From: DASYLJ01 sp964432595
GTDB taxonomy: Bacteria > Desulfobacterota > Binatia > DP-6
Direction of reading: 5' to 3'
Length of the DNA: 64,000 nt
Assembly: GCA_964432595.1 (NCBI GenBank)
Contig: CAYSOF010000001.1
Coordinates: forward strand, 1-64,000
The position numbers and the translations under genes were made by a program. Positions within the stretch are counted from its first letter, which is position 1. Every line of letters starts with the position of its first letter. Of this stretch, positions 44,084-51,601 are shown in pieces. The notes beneath the pieces were generated by a model that saw nothing but the letters and a program-made list of their open reading frames with translations, ran no database searches and was not told where the DNA came from.

Positions 44084-44661
44084 CGCAGGAAGTCGCGGAC
44101 CGCGGTCGCGACGTCGGTGTAGCGGCCTGCCAGGAAATGGTCGGCGCCCTTCAGGATCACCCGTTCGGGGCCGGGGTCGAGACGCGACAGCGTGCAGTAC
44201 TGGTCGCGGTCGCCGACGACGATCGAGTACGGGACGCGTAGCGACCGCGCGAAGGTCCAGTCGATGAGGTCGACCGGTGGCGCGATGGCGACCACGCGGG
44301 CGATCGCGTCGTCCTCCAAGGCCGCCAACGCGCCGACCCACGAGCCGAACGAGTAGCCCACGATCGCCAGCGGGACGTCGGGGAGCTCCGCGCGAAGCGC
44401 CGAGATCGCGGCGCGGACGTCGCCGACCTCCGCGACGCCGTCGCCGTAGCTGCCCTCGCTGCGGCCGACGCCGCCGAAGTTGAAGCGCAGCGCGGCCACG
44501 CCGTCGGCCGCGAGCGCGGCGGCGACGAACGTGACGACGGGGTTGTCCATGTCGCCGCCGTACTGCGGATGGGGGTGGCAGACGACGGCGGCGGCGCGGG
44601 GTGACCCGGAGGGCACCGCCAGCACCGCCTCGAGCCGTCGGGGACTCGCCCCGACGGCCAT
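44080..44661 (-). CDS. Alpha/beta hydrolase (dienelactone-hydrolase-like)
   Basis: 193 residues. 'AAVVCHPHPQYGGDMDNPVV' (oxyanion region with HPHP), 'GVAALRFNFGGVGRSEGSY', nucleophile elbow 'IVGYSFGSWVG', an acid residue in 'IVVGDRDQYC' and the final His in 'LKGADHFLAGRY' form the full catalytic set. This is the short cytoplasmic hydrolase subfamily whose physiological substrate is rarely known. It sits in an operon with the cupin gene downstream and probably the SCP2 gene region upstream (26 bp from its stop). Confidence 0.87.
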   Translation of the reverse strand: MAVGASPRRLEAVLAVPSGSPRAAAVVCHPHPQYGGDMDNPVVTFVAAALAADGVAALRFNFGGVGRSEGSYGDGVAEVGDVRAAISALRAELPDVPLAIVGYSFGSWVGALAALEDDAIARVVAIAPPVDLIDWTFARSLRVPYSIVVGDRDQYCTLSRLDPGPERVILKGADHFLAGRYTDVATAVRDFLR

Positions 44662-44687
44662 GTTGCGCTCGGTGGTCAGGTCGCCAA

Positions 44688-45266
44688 TCAGGCCGTCAGG
44701 GCCGCCACCTGCATCATGAAGGCCATGTCGCCCTCGATCCGCAGGCGGCCGGTCATGAACGCTTCCTGACCGTTGAGCTTGCCTTCCTGCATCGCCACGA
44801 AGTCCGCGATCTTCATCTTGACCGTCGTGCGCGGCGACGCGCCGTTGTTGAACATCATCTCGACCTTGAAGGGGTCCTTGCCCTCGCGCGCGAGCTCCTG
44901 GACCACCGTGCCCTTGATCGTCTTCACGCGGGCGCTGTTGTCCGGGCGGCCGGGACGCTGCTGCGGCAGCAGGAGCGACAGGTTCGCGCCGTCACGGCCG
45001 AGGACGGCGTCGCGCCAGTCGTCGATCGAGACGGTGAAGGTCAGGACGGCGTCGCCGCTGCCCTTCTTGGCCGTCATCTTGCCGTCGGCGATGTGGACCT
45101 GCCAGTCGCCGCCGCCGGCACCCGTGACGTGGTACTGGAGCGCGAAGTCGCGCGGCACGGCGCCAGCCTCGGCCGCGCCGGACTGGGCCTGGAAACCCAT
45201 CGGAAGAAGCTGCTCGAAGAACTGCTCGGGAGTGACGTCCTCGGACACCTGCGGCTGCTCGGCCAT
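44688..45266 (-). CDS. SCP2 sterol/lipid-binding domain protein
   Basis: 192 residues from the ATG at 45266 (GGAGGG 8 nt upstream). The C-terminal half shows the SCP2 pattern: 'KVEMMFNNGASPRTTVKMKI', 'DFVAMQEGKLNGQEAFMTGR', 'LRIEGDMAFMMQV'. The N-terminal half contains a second similar-looking stretch ('LQYHVTGAGGGDWQVHIAD', 'MTAKKGSGDAVLTFTVSIDD'), so it may be a tandem of two such folds. It probably binds or carries lipids or acyl-CoA in the cytoplasm. Its stop is 26 bp before the hydrolase start, consistent with one operon. Confidence 0.85.
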   Translation of the reverse strand: MAEQPQVSEDVTPEQFFEQLLPMGFQAQSGAAEAGAVPRDFALQYHVTGAGGGDWQVHIADGKMTAKKGSGDAVLTFTVSIDDWRDAVLGRDGANLSLLLPQQRPGRPDNSARVKTIKGTVVQELAREGKDPFKVEMMFNNGASPRTTVKMKIADFVAMQEGKLNGQEAFMTGRLRIEGDMAFMMQVAALTA

Positions 45267-45361
45267 GTGGAACCCTCCTGTCCGCCCTAACTGCCACCGC
45301 ATCGCGGCGGCCGGCAACAGGGGTGGATGTGAAAGGTCCGAGGCCGGGCCCGAATGGCTCG

Positions 45362-46444
45362 TCAGGGGCAGTCGACCGTGAAGCTCCAGGCGATCGTCTC
45401 GCCGTTCACGGTCACCGAGGCCTGATACGTCGCACCCTTGGCGAGGGGCGCCTTGGCCATCATGACCACCGCGTCGCGACTCCCGAGCACGTTGCGGGCG
45501 GTCGACTGCAGGCCCGGATCGGGGTTCGTGTACGTGCTGCCGTCGAAGACGCAGTGCTCGACGGGGCTGCCGTTGGTGGTGAGCGAGTGGTCGGTGACGG
45601 TCGTGCCGGTGAAGCCCGGACCGGCCATCACGATCAGCGGGAAGCCGGCCGGCGCCGTGTATCCCGCGCAGCTGGTCAGCGGGTCCGGGACCTCGTTGCC
45701 GTCGTAGCGGTCGATCGGAAGGGTGCTGCCGTCGGACGGCAGGACCACCGGCCCCTTCACCGGATCGCCGGTGCGGCCGCGAAGGACGTCGAGCACGGCG
45801 CCCGTCTGCACCTGCGGGCCCGCCTCGTGGAAGATGCCGAACCCGCTGACGGCGAGGCGCGGGTCGATGATGCCGACCGAGTGGAACGGGCCGGTCATCC
45901 ACACGTCGACGGCCCAGCGCTCGTCGGCGTCGATGTCCGACGTGCCGGCGACGTTGCCGTTCTGGGCCGCTTCGAGTCCCGCGTCGCTGAAGTCGGGGCT
46001 CGACGGCTCCTCGGTGTGACCGACGACGTCCTCGCGCACCGTGTAGCGCGCGTGGGCCAGGGCGCCCTCCGACCACGTCGGATCCTCCGTGACCGGCGGC
46101 AGGCCGGCGAGCCCGCGCCAGCCGTTCACCGTCGCGAGCCAGTCGCCGAAGGATGACTTCCGGCAGGAGCCGCCGCCCGCCGGCGAGCCGCACGCCGTCT
46201 TGCAGCTCTTGAAGGCGGCCTTGCAGTCGGCCTTCGCCGTCGTGCGCACCGCCTTGGCGGCCTGTATGCACGCCTTCTTCGTCGCCGGGTCGGCCCCACA
46301 GACCGACTTCGCAGCCGCGAATGTGGCGGCAGCCGACTGCAGACACGACTTCTTCGTCGTCTTGCAGGCTACCTTGCAGGGGTTCGCGGCGTTCGCGGGG
46401 ATCGCAAAGGCCAGCAGAAGGCTCACGATCACGAAAGCGCGCAT
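45362..46444 (-). CDS. Secreted CAP-domain protein with Cys-helix N-terminal module
   Basis: 360 residues from the ATG at 46444. A signal peptide (ending IPANAANP) precedes a Cys-rich helical module (~20-85: 'CKVACKTTKKSCLQSAAATF', 'CGADPATKKACIQAAKAV', 'DCKAAFKSCKTACG'). This resembles the repeats in the genes at 13611 and 17761. Next is a CAP/SCP-PR1 domain: 'WLATVNGWRGLAGLPPVTED', 'SEGALAHARYTVREDVVGHT' and 'WMTGPFHSVGIIDPRLAVSG'. A C-terminal beta-rich domain ('TYQASVTVNGETIAWSFTVD') ends the protein. CAP proteins are extracellular and bind lipids or cleave peptides. Divergent from the Cys-rich operon. Confidence 0.85.
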   Translation of the reverse strand: MRAFVIVSLLLAFAIPANAANPCKVACKTTKKSCLQSAAATFAAAKSVCGADPATKKACIQAAKAVRTTAKADCKAAFKSCKTACGSPAGGGSCRKSSFGDWLATVNGWRGLAGLPPVTEDPTWSEGALAHARYTVREDVVGHTEEPSSPDFSDAGLEAAQNGNVAGTSDIDADERWAVDVWMTGPFHSVGIIDPRLAVSGFGIFHEAGPQVQTGAVLDVLRGRTGDPVKGPVVLPSDGSTLPIDRYDGNEVPDPLTSCAGYTAPAGFPLIVMAGPGFTGTTVTDHSLTTNGSPVEHCVFDGSTYTNPDPGLQSTARNVLGSRDAVVMMAKAPLAKGATYQASVTVNGETIAWSFTVDCP

Positions 46445-46722
46445 GAAGACCACCCTGCCACGCGCGATACCGAGTCTAAAGCAGCTGGTTTTCCTGGTCA
46501 GTAGTCTCGCAGACGTGTTAGGTGACGTCCCGCGTCGCCGGCGCGAATGCTCCGACAACAGCCGGCGGAGGGAGCGTCGCGTGAGAGGCATCGATCCATT
46601 CGCCCTCGCTGCCGCCGATAGCCGCGGTCTGGCTGACGCTCGCCTCGCCCGCCCGGGCACAATTCTGCGTCGACGACGGCCCCTGCAACAGCGGCTTTCC
46701 CGCGTGCACGAAGTCGCGGTGC

Positions 46723-47757
46723 GTGAACAACATGTGCCAGCCGCCCACACCCATCGATTGCGGCGACAACGACGCCTGCACCGTCGACACCTGCCTGGTG
46801 GGCGTCTGCTATCACGAGCGCCTCTGCCCGAGCGACGGCGCCATCTGCAACGGCATCGAGTATTGCGAGCAGATATTCCTGCCCGTCCCGCCGTTCGGGT
46901 TCTTCATCCCGCAGTGCTTCGTCCTGCCCATCCCGTGCGACGACGGGCTCGGGTGCACGCTCGATTTCTGCGCTGAGCCGGGGGGCTGCGGCCATCAGCC
47001 CGTCGTCTGCAACGACAGCGACCCGTGCACGGCGAACGATCGCTGCCTCGAGCCGACCGGCACGTGCGCCTACGATCCGGTGACCTGCGACGACGGCGAC
47101 GTGTGCACCACGGAGGAGTGCGTCACGGGCTTCGGCTGCTTCCCGACGACGGTCGAGAACTGCTGTCACGACGCGAGCGAATGCCCCGACCTGCCGTGCG
47201 CATTGCAGCGGACCTGCACGGACGATCGATGCGCCGGCGGCGTCCCGCCGTCGTGCGACGACGGCGATCCAGGCACGGTCGACGCGTGCGACGCGGCGCT
47301 CGGGGCATGCACCCACGTCCCCGGCACGCCCGGGCCCGGCCCGGGCGCCACCACGTGCACCGGCGACGCCCAGTGTGCCGGGGACGAGGACCCGTGCACG
47401 ACGGCCGCATGCGTCGGCGGGAGCTGCGCGCAGCAGCCCATTGCGGGAGTGCCGGGGGTCGCCTGCACCTGCGATCGACCCGTACCGGCCGCGTGCAGCG
47501 GACAGACGGCACCCCGTCGCGTCGGTCGCGCATTGCAGCGCGCCTGCAAGATCGTTCCGCGCCTCGCCGGCGCCGAAGGCCGCAAGCGCACGAAGCTCGT
47601 CCGCAAGGTGGCGAAGCAGTTCGACCGTGCGCAGCAGGCCGCGGGCGACGCGGCCGCAGGCAAGAAACCGAGCCTCTCATCACCCTGCGCGACGGCACTC
47701 GCCGCCCTGTACGGCGACAACGGTGTCCGCGCGCGCCGTCTCGAGGGACAACCATGA
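46723..47757 (+). CDS. Secreted multi-Cys repeat protein
   Basis: 344 residues from GTG 46723, but coding clearly begins earlier: the same frame upstream reads 'PPIAAVWLTLASPARAQFC' (a signal peptide) and 'CNSGFPACTKSRC', yet no start codon exists after the stop at 46582-46584. Adding one C to the CCC run at 46603-46605 would join it to ATG 46547. The mature part has Asp/Cys repeats such as 'CGDNDACTVDTCLVGVC', 'CNDSDPCTANDRC' and 'CDDGDVCTTEECVTGFGC', common in myxobacteria-like secretomes. The C-terminal ~80 residues are a basic helical region. Its stop overlaps the next gene (ATGA). Confidence 0.75.
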   Translation: MNNMCQPPTPIDCGDNDACTVDTCLVGVCYHERLCPSDGAICNGIEYCEQIFLPVPPFGFFIPQCFVLPIPCDDGLGCTLDFCAEPGGCGHQPVVCNDSDPCTANDRCLEPTGTCAYDPVTCDDGDVCTTEECVTGFGCFPTTVENCCHDASECPDLPCALQRTCTDDRCAGGVPPSCDDGDPGTVDACDAALGACTHVPGTPGPGPGATTCTGDAQCAGDEDPCTTAACVGGSCAQQPIAGVPGVACTCDRPVPAACSGQTAPRRVGRALQRACKIVPRLAGAEGRKRTKLVRKVAKQFDRAQQAAGDAAAGKKPSLSSPCATALAALYGDNGVRARRLEGQP

Positions 47758-49406
47758 GCATCCGCCGCTCGATCCTGGGGCTTCTCGTCGTGCTCGGACT
47801 CGTCGCGCCCCACGCGGCGACGGCGAAGAAGCCGAAGGTCCAGTGCACGCAGCAGACGGAGGGCACGCAGGCGGTCGCTCGCGTCGCGACCTCCAGCCGC
47901 GGTTACAAGCTCGAGATCATGAACACCCGTCTCCTCGACGACGCGAGCGGCGCGCAGCGCACCGTGCTGACGAAGCGCGGCCAGCCCGTGCTCGAGATCG
48001 AGACGTCGCTCGCCGGCGACGGAGTGCTCGGGACGCACGCCGTCTTCGGCCCCGGCTTCAAGGGCATGCGCGAGCTGACGCTCACCCCAGACGGCGACCG
48101 GTATCGTGTCGTGATCGACGGTCGTCGATCGCTGCCGTTCGCCGCCACCGACGACCCGAGCACGGTGGCGTTCGAAGACGGCCAGCCGGCGCCGGAGCTC
48201 CGTCCGGCGAAGAGCCTGGCCAAGACGCTCAAGAAGCTCGGCCGCCAGCTCGCGAAGAACCCCTGCACGAAGGGCATCCGCCCGCTCATCGACGCGGAGA
48301 GCGATCTCGATTGCGTCGCCTGCCAGCTCGGCTGCGGGCTGACCTTCCAGGGCTGCAACTTCGCGGCCGTCGCGGCGGGGCCGTCGTGCTTCTTCATCTG
48401 CACGCCCGTCGCGCTCGGCGCCTGCCAGTCGGCGCTTCGCGTCTGCCTGTTCACCGAGCCTGGCTGCTACAAGCTCGGCAACTCCTGCTGTCCCGCCGGC
48501 TGCGTCCAGCCCGACAACATGACGAAGTGCTGCGACAAGGGGCAGGAGTGCTACGACGTCGAGGCGCTCGGCGGCGGCACCTTCAAGTCGTGCTGCGGGA
48601 CGGGGCGCGTCTGCGGCAATCACTGCCTGGCGCCCGACGAACGGTGCGTCGACGCCGAGCGCAGCTGGTACTGCCCGGGCGATCGTCCCGGCGAGCTGTG
48701 CGACGACCCGGAGCAGCCCGTCACGCTGCTCGGCAACAATCGTGAGGCGACCTGCTGCGGCGCCGACGAGCGCTGCGCGCGCAAGTCGGTCCTGCCGGTG
48801 CCCGACGACTGGCCGTACGACCCGTCGTCGTACCGACACCTGTGCTGCCCGGGCGGCGGGACGGAGTGCGGGCTCGCCTGCTGTCCCACGGGCACCACAT
48901 GCTGCCGGATCGGCAGCCAGCGCGAGGGCGACGAGCCGCTCTGCTGCCCCGCCGGGCAGGTGTGCGACGGCACCGCCTGCTGCACGCAGGACCGTCTCTG
49001 CGGCGGCAAGTGCTGCAACGGTCCCTGCGTGAACGGCTCGTGCTGCGCGCCCGGACAGGGGACGCCCTGCGCCGGCCAGTGCTGCTTCGGCGGCTTCACG
49101 TCGTGCTGCAACGGCCAGTGCTGCGCCGGCAGCTGCTGCAACAACCAGTGCTGCCCCGGTCTCTGCCTGGGCGGCGTCTGCTGCCCGACCGACGCCAACG
49201 ACGCCTGCGGCGCCCCCGGCGCGGAGATGTGCTGTCCGAAGAACTACGACTGCCTGAACAACCAGTGCATCCCGTGCGCCTGCCCGGCGAACCAGGACTG
49301 CTGCGGCGACACGTGCTGCCCGGTCGGGAAGATCTGCTGCATCCCGCCCACCGGCGGTCTGCCGCGCGGGTGCTACACCCAGCAGCAGTGCTTCCCGATC
49401 AACTGA
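47754..49406 (+). CDS. Secreted protein with a dense double-cysteine (CC) domain
   Basis: 550 residues. Signal peptide 1-24 (LGLLVVLGLVAPHAATA). Residues ~30-160 form a Cys-poor beta domain ('VLEIETSLAGDGVLGTHAVF', 'RYRVVIDGRRSLPFAATDDP'). From ~175 to the end cysteine is extremely frequent, mostly as CC pairs: 'CCRIGSQREGDEPLCCPAGQ', 'CCNGPCVNGSCC', 'CCNGQCCAGSCCNNQCC', 'CCGDTCCPVGKICC'. This resembles granulin- or mini-collagen-like CC scaffolds in spirit, but I know no matching bacterial family. It must be stabilised by disulfides outside the cytoplasm. Second gene of the operon with 46723-47757. Confidence 0.85.
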   Translation: MSIRRSILGLLVVLGLVAPHAATAKKPKVQCTQQTEGTQAVARVATSSRGYKLEIMNTRLLDDASGAQRTVLTKRGQPVLEIETSLAGDGVLGTHAVFGPGFKGMRELTLTPDGDRYRVVIDGRRSLPFAATDDPSTVAFEDGQPAPELRPAKSLAKTLKKLGRQLAKNPCTKGIRPLIDAESDLDCVACQLGCGLTFQGCNFAAVAAGPSCFFICTPVALGACQSALRVCLFTEPGCYKLGNSCCPAGCVQPDNMTKCCDKGQECYDVEALGGGTFKSCCGTGRVCGNHCLAPDERCVDAERSWYCPGDRPGELCDDPEQPVTLLGNNREATCCGADERCARKSVLPVPDDWPYDPSSYRHLCCPGGGTECGLACCPTGTTCCRIGSQREGDEPLCCPAGQVCDGTACCTQDRLCGGKCCNGPCVNGSCCAPGQGTPCAGQCCFGGFTSCCNGQCCAGSCCNNQCCPGLCLGGVCCPTDANDACGAPGAEMCCPKNYDCLNNQCIPCACPANQDCCGDTCCPVGKICCIPPTGGLPRGCYTQQQCFPIN

Positions 49407-49620
49407 GGGAGCGCAGCAGCACCTCGAGCTCCGGCAGCCAGTCGTCGAGCGGCGTCTCCGACTCGACCTTGATCTCGATCTTGCCGTTCGGCAGCCGGCG
49501 CGCGCCGCCGGGATGTTCGGGCTTCAGCGGGATCACGACCGCCTCGCGCGATATCTCGAGCCGATCGAGGATCTCGAAGACGCGCTCGATGACGGCGAGG
49601 TTCACGGCGGTGAGGGGCAT
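49399..49620 (-). CDS. Small cytoplasmic protein, unknown function
   Basis: 73 residues from the ATG at 49620; the frame extends to 49713 with other ATGs but reads poorly there. Content: 'MPLTAVNLAVIERVFEILDR', 'VVIPLKPEHPGG', 'LPNGKIEIKVESETPLDDWL'. It looks like a small alpha/beta protein and has a conserved feel, but I recognise no family. Its stop overlaps the end of the CC-rich gene by 8 bp (convergent). It is divergent from the CstA gene. Confidence 0.55.
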   Translation of the reverse strand: MPLTAVNLAVIERVFEILDRLEISREAVVIPLKPEHPGGARRLPNGKIEIKVESETPLDDWLPELEVLLRSLS

Positions 49621-49681
49621 GGCGCCCTGATAGCGGCACGTCGCCTTGACTTCCAGCCGACCCCGCCGGCACACGGGGGCG

Positions 49682-51403
49682 ATGAGCCTGCCGCTGCTCG
49701 CCGCCGTTCTCATCGCCGGGTTGGCGGCGGCCTATCGCCTGTACGGACGGCTCGTCGCGACGCAGTACGCGCTCGACGACGGCGTCCAGACGCCGGCGGT
49801 GCGCATGGAGGACGGCGAGGACTTCGTGCCCACGTCGCCGTTCTACCTGTTCGGCCAGCACTTCAGCGCGATCGCCGCCGCGGGACCGATCGTCGGGCCG
49901 ATCGCCGCGTGCACGCAGTTCGGCTGGCTGCCGTGCCTGCTCTGGATCGCGCTCGGCGGCGTCTTCATCGGCGCCGTCCACGACTTCAGCGCGCTCGTCG
50001 CCAGCGTGCGCCACCAGGCGCGCTCGATCGCCGAGATCGTGAAGGAGCACCTGAGCCACCGCGCCTGGATCGCGCTCATGCTCTTCATCTGGCTGGCGCT
50101 CATCTACGTCATCGTCGCGTTCACCGACGTCACGGCCAGCACGTTCGTCGGCCGCATCGAGGAGCTCGACGGCGTGCAGGTGGCGTTCGACGCCGGCGGC
50201 GCCGTGGCGTTCGCGAGCTGCGCGTACCTGACCCTCGCCATCGTGATGGGCATCGTCCAGCGCTGGTTCGCGCCGCCGCTGTGGCTCATGACGATCGTCT
50301 TCGTGCCGGCGACGCTCGGCGTGGTGTGGCTCGGCACGCAGTGGTCGACGCTGCTCTCGCTCGGCACGGCCAACCCGCAGAAGACGTGGGGCCTCCTGCT
50401 GCTCGCCTACTGCTTCGTCGCGTCGCTCCTGCCGGTATGGCTGCTGCTCCAGCCGCGCGGCTACCTCGGCGGCTTCGTCCTGTACCTCGTGCTCGCCGCG
50501 GGCGTCATCGGCATCTTCTTCGGCGACTTCACCGTCGCGCAGCCCGCGTTCAGGGGCTTCGACGTCGGCGGGCCGACGGGCTCGCTGTTCCCGTTCCTGT
50601 TCGTCACGATCGCGTGCGGCGCGTGCAGCGGCTTCCACGGCCTGGTCTGCGGCGGCACGACGTCGAAGCAGATCGCGCGCGAGTCGCACTGCCGTCCCGT
50701 CGGCTACGGTGCCATGCTCTGCGAGACGTTCGTCGCGCTGATCGCGCTCGTCACGATCATGATCGTCAGCCCGACGGTGAAGGCGCCGGCCGGCGCGATC
50801 TACGGCCGCGGCATCGGCGAGTTCGTCAGCGTCGTCGTCGGCCGCGAGCACCTGCTCTTCGCGACCGTCTTCGGGTCGATGGCGTTCTCGACGTTCATCT
50901 TCGACACGCTCGACGTCGCCACGCGCCTCGGCCGCTACATCATCCAGGAGCTGTTCGACTGGCGCGGCCACGCGAGCGCCGTCGTCGGCACGCTCGCCAC
51001 CGTCGGCGTCCCGCTCGTCTTCATCTTGTCGGCCGAGCCGCCCATGCCCGGCAAGCCGCCCGCGTACATGGCGTTCTGGACGCTCTTCGGAACCTCGAAC
51101 CAGCTGCTCGCGGCGCTGACGCTGATCGGCATCACGGTGTGGATGAAGCGCACCGGCCGCCCCACGTGGTTCACGTGGGGCCCGATGGCGCTGCTGCTCA
51201 CGATGACGGTGTGGGCGCTCGTCCTGCAGGCGCACACGGGCTTCACGACGTTCCGCGCGGCGGACGGCACCACGAACGCGACGCTGCTGATGAACGGCGT
51301 CGTCGCGCTGGCGCTGCTGGCGCTGGCACTCCTGGTCGTGCTCGAGGCGGTGCGCGCGGTGCGCACGCCGCGCGTCCCCGACGCGCCCAAGCTCGCGGCC
51401 TGA
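49682..51403 (+). CDS. CstA-family peptide/pyruvate transporter
   Basis: 573 residues from the ATG at 49682 (an in-frame start at 49646 is possible). About 15 membrane helices. CstA signatures are present: 'YRLYGRLVATQYALDDGVQT', 'TSPFYLFGQHFSAIAAAGPI', 'LWIALGGVFIGAVHDFSALV', 'FVTIACGACSGFHGLVCGGT', 'TSKQIARESHCRPVGYGAML', 'WTLFGTSNQLLAALTL'. CstA/BtsT proteins import peptides or pyruvate under carbon limitation. This copy lacks the extended C-terminal region of E. coli CstA. A hairpin follows the stop. Confidence 0.9.
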   Translation: MSLPLLAAVLIAGLAAAYRLYGRLVATQYALDDGVQTPAVRMEDGEDFVPTSPFYLFGQHFSAIAAAGPIVGPIAACTQFGWLPCLLWIALGGVFIGAVHDFSALVASVRHQARSIAEIVKEHLSHRAWIALMLFIWLALIYVIVAFTDVTASTFVGRIEELDGVQVAFDAGGAVAFASCAYLTLAIVMGIVQRWFAPPLWLMTIVFVPATLGVVWLGTQWSTLLSLGTANPQKTWGLLLLAYCFVASLLPVWLLLQPRGYLGGFVLYLVLAAGVIGIFFGDFTVAQPAFRGFDVGGPTGSLFPFLFVTIACGACSGFHGLVCGGTTSKQIARESHCRPVGYGAMLCETFVALIALVTIMIVSPTVKAPAGAIYGRGIGEFVSVVVGREHLLFATVFGSMAFSTFIFDTLDVATRLGRYIIQELFDWRGHASAVVGTLATVGVPLVFILSAEPPMPGKPPAYMAFWTLFGTSNQLLAALTLIGITVWMKRTGRPTWFTWGPMALLLTMTVWALVLQAHTGFTTFRAADGTTNATLLMNGVVALALLALALLVVLEAVRAVRTPRVPDAPKLAA

Positions 51404-51416
51404 CGGCGCTTTCTTC

Positions 51417-51434
51417 GGGTAGCGGCCGCTACCC
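51417..51434. terminator. Hairpin after the CstA gene
   Basis: GGGTAGCG-GC-CGCTACCC is a perfect 18-bp palindrome, flanked by CTTC and GGAAG that extend the stem, beginning 14 bp after the stop. Confidence 0.55.
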
Positions 51435-51530
51435 GGAAGGTAGCGCTCCCGCGGCATGTCCTGTGGACGGCCGGTCGGGTCCCCGTCGTACCTCGGGACA
51501 GATGGGCACACACAGCCAGTTCCCCATATC

Positions 51531-51568
51531 GCGTCGCCGTCCCCGGCACTCGTCGGGGGCGGCGACGC
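51531..51568. promoter_or_regulatory. 5'-leader hairpin of the 906-aa propeller gene
   Basis: GCGTCGCCGTCCCC (51531-51544) pairs with 51555-51568 with one mismatch across a 10-nt loop, ending 33 bp before the start codon. It could be a leader structure or the end of an upstream transcript. Confidence 0.4.
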
Positions 51569-51601
51569 CACGGGAACGGCCCACGAAGGGAGCGCCGCTC
51601 G

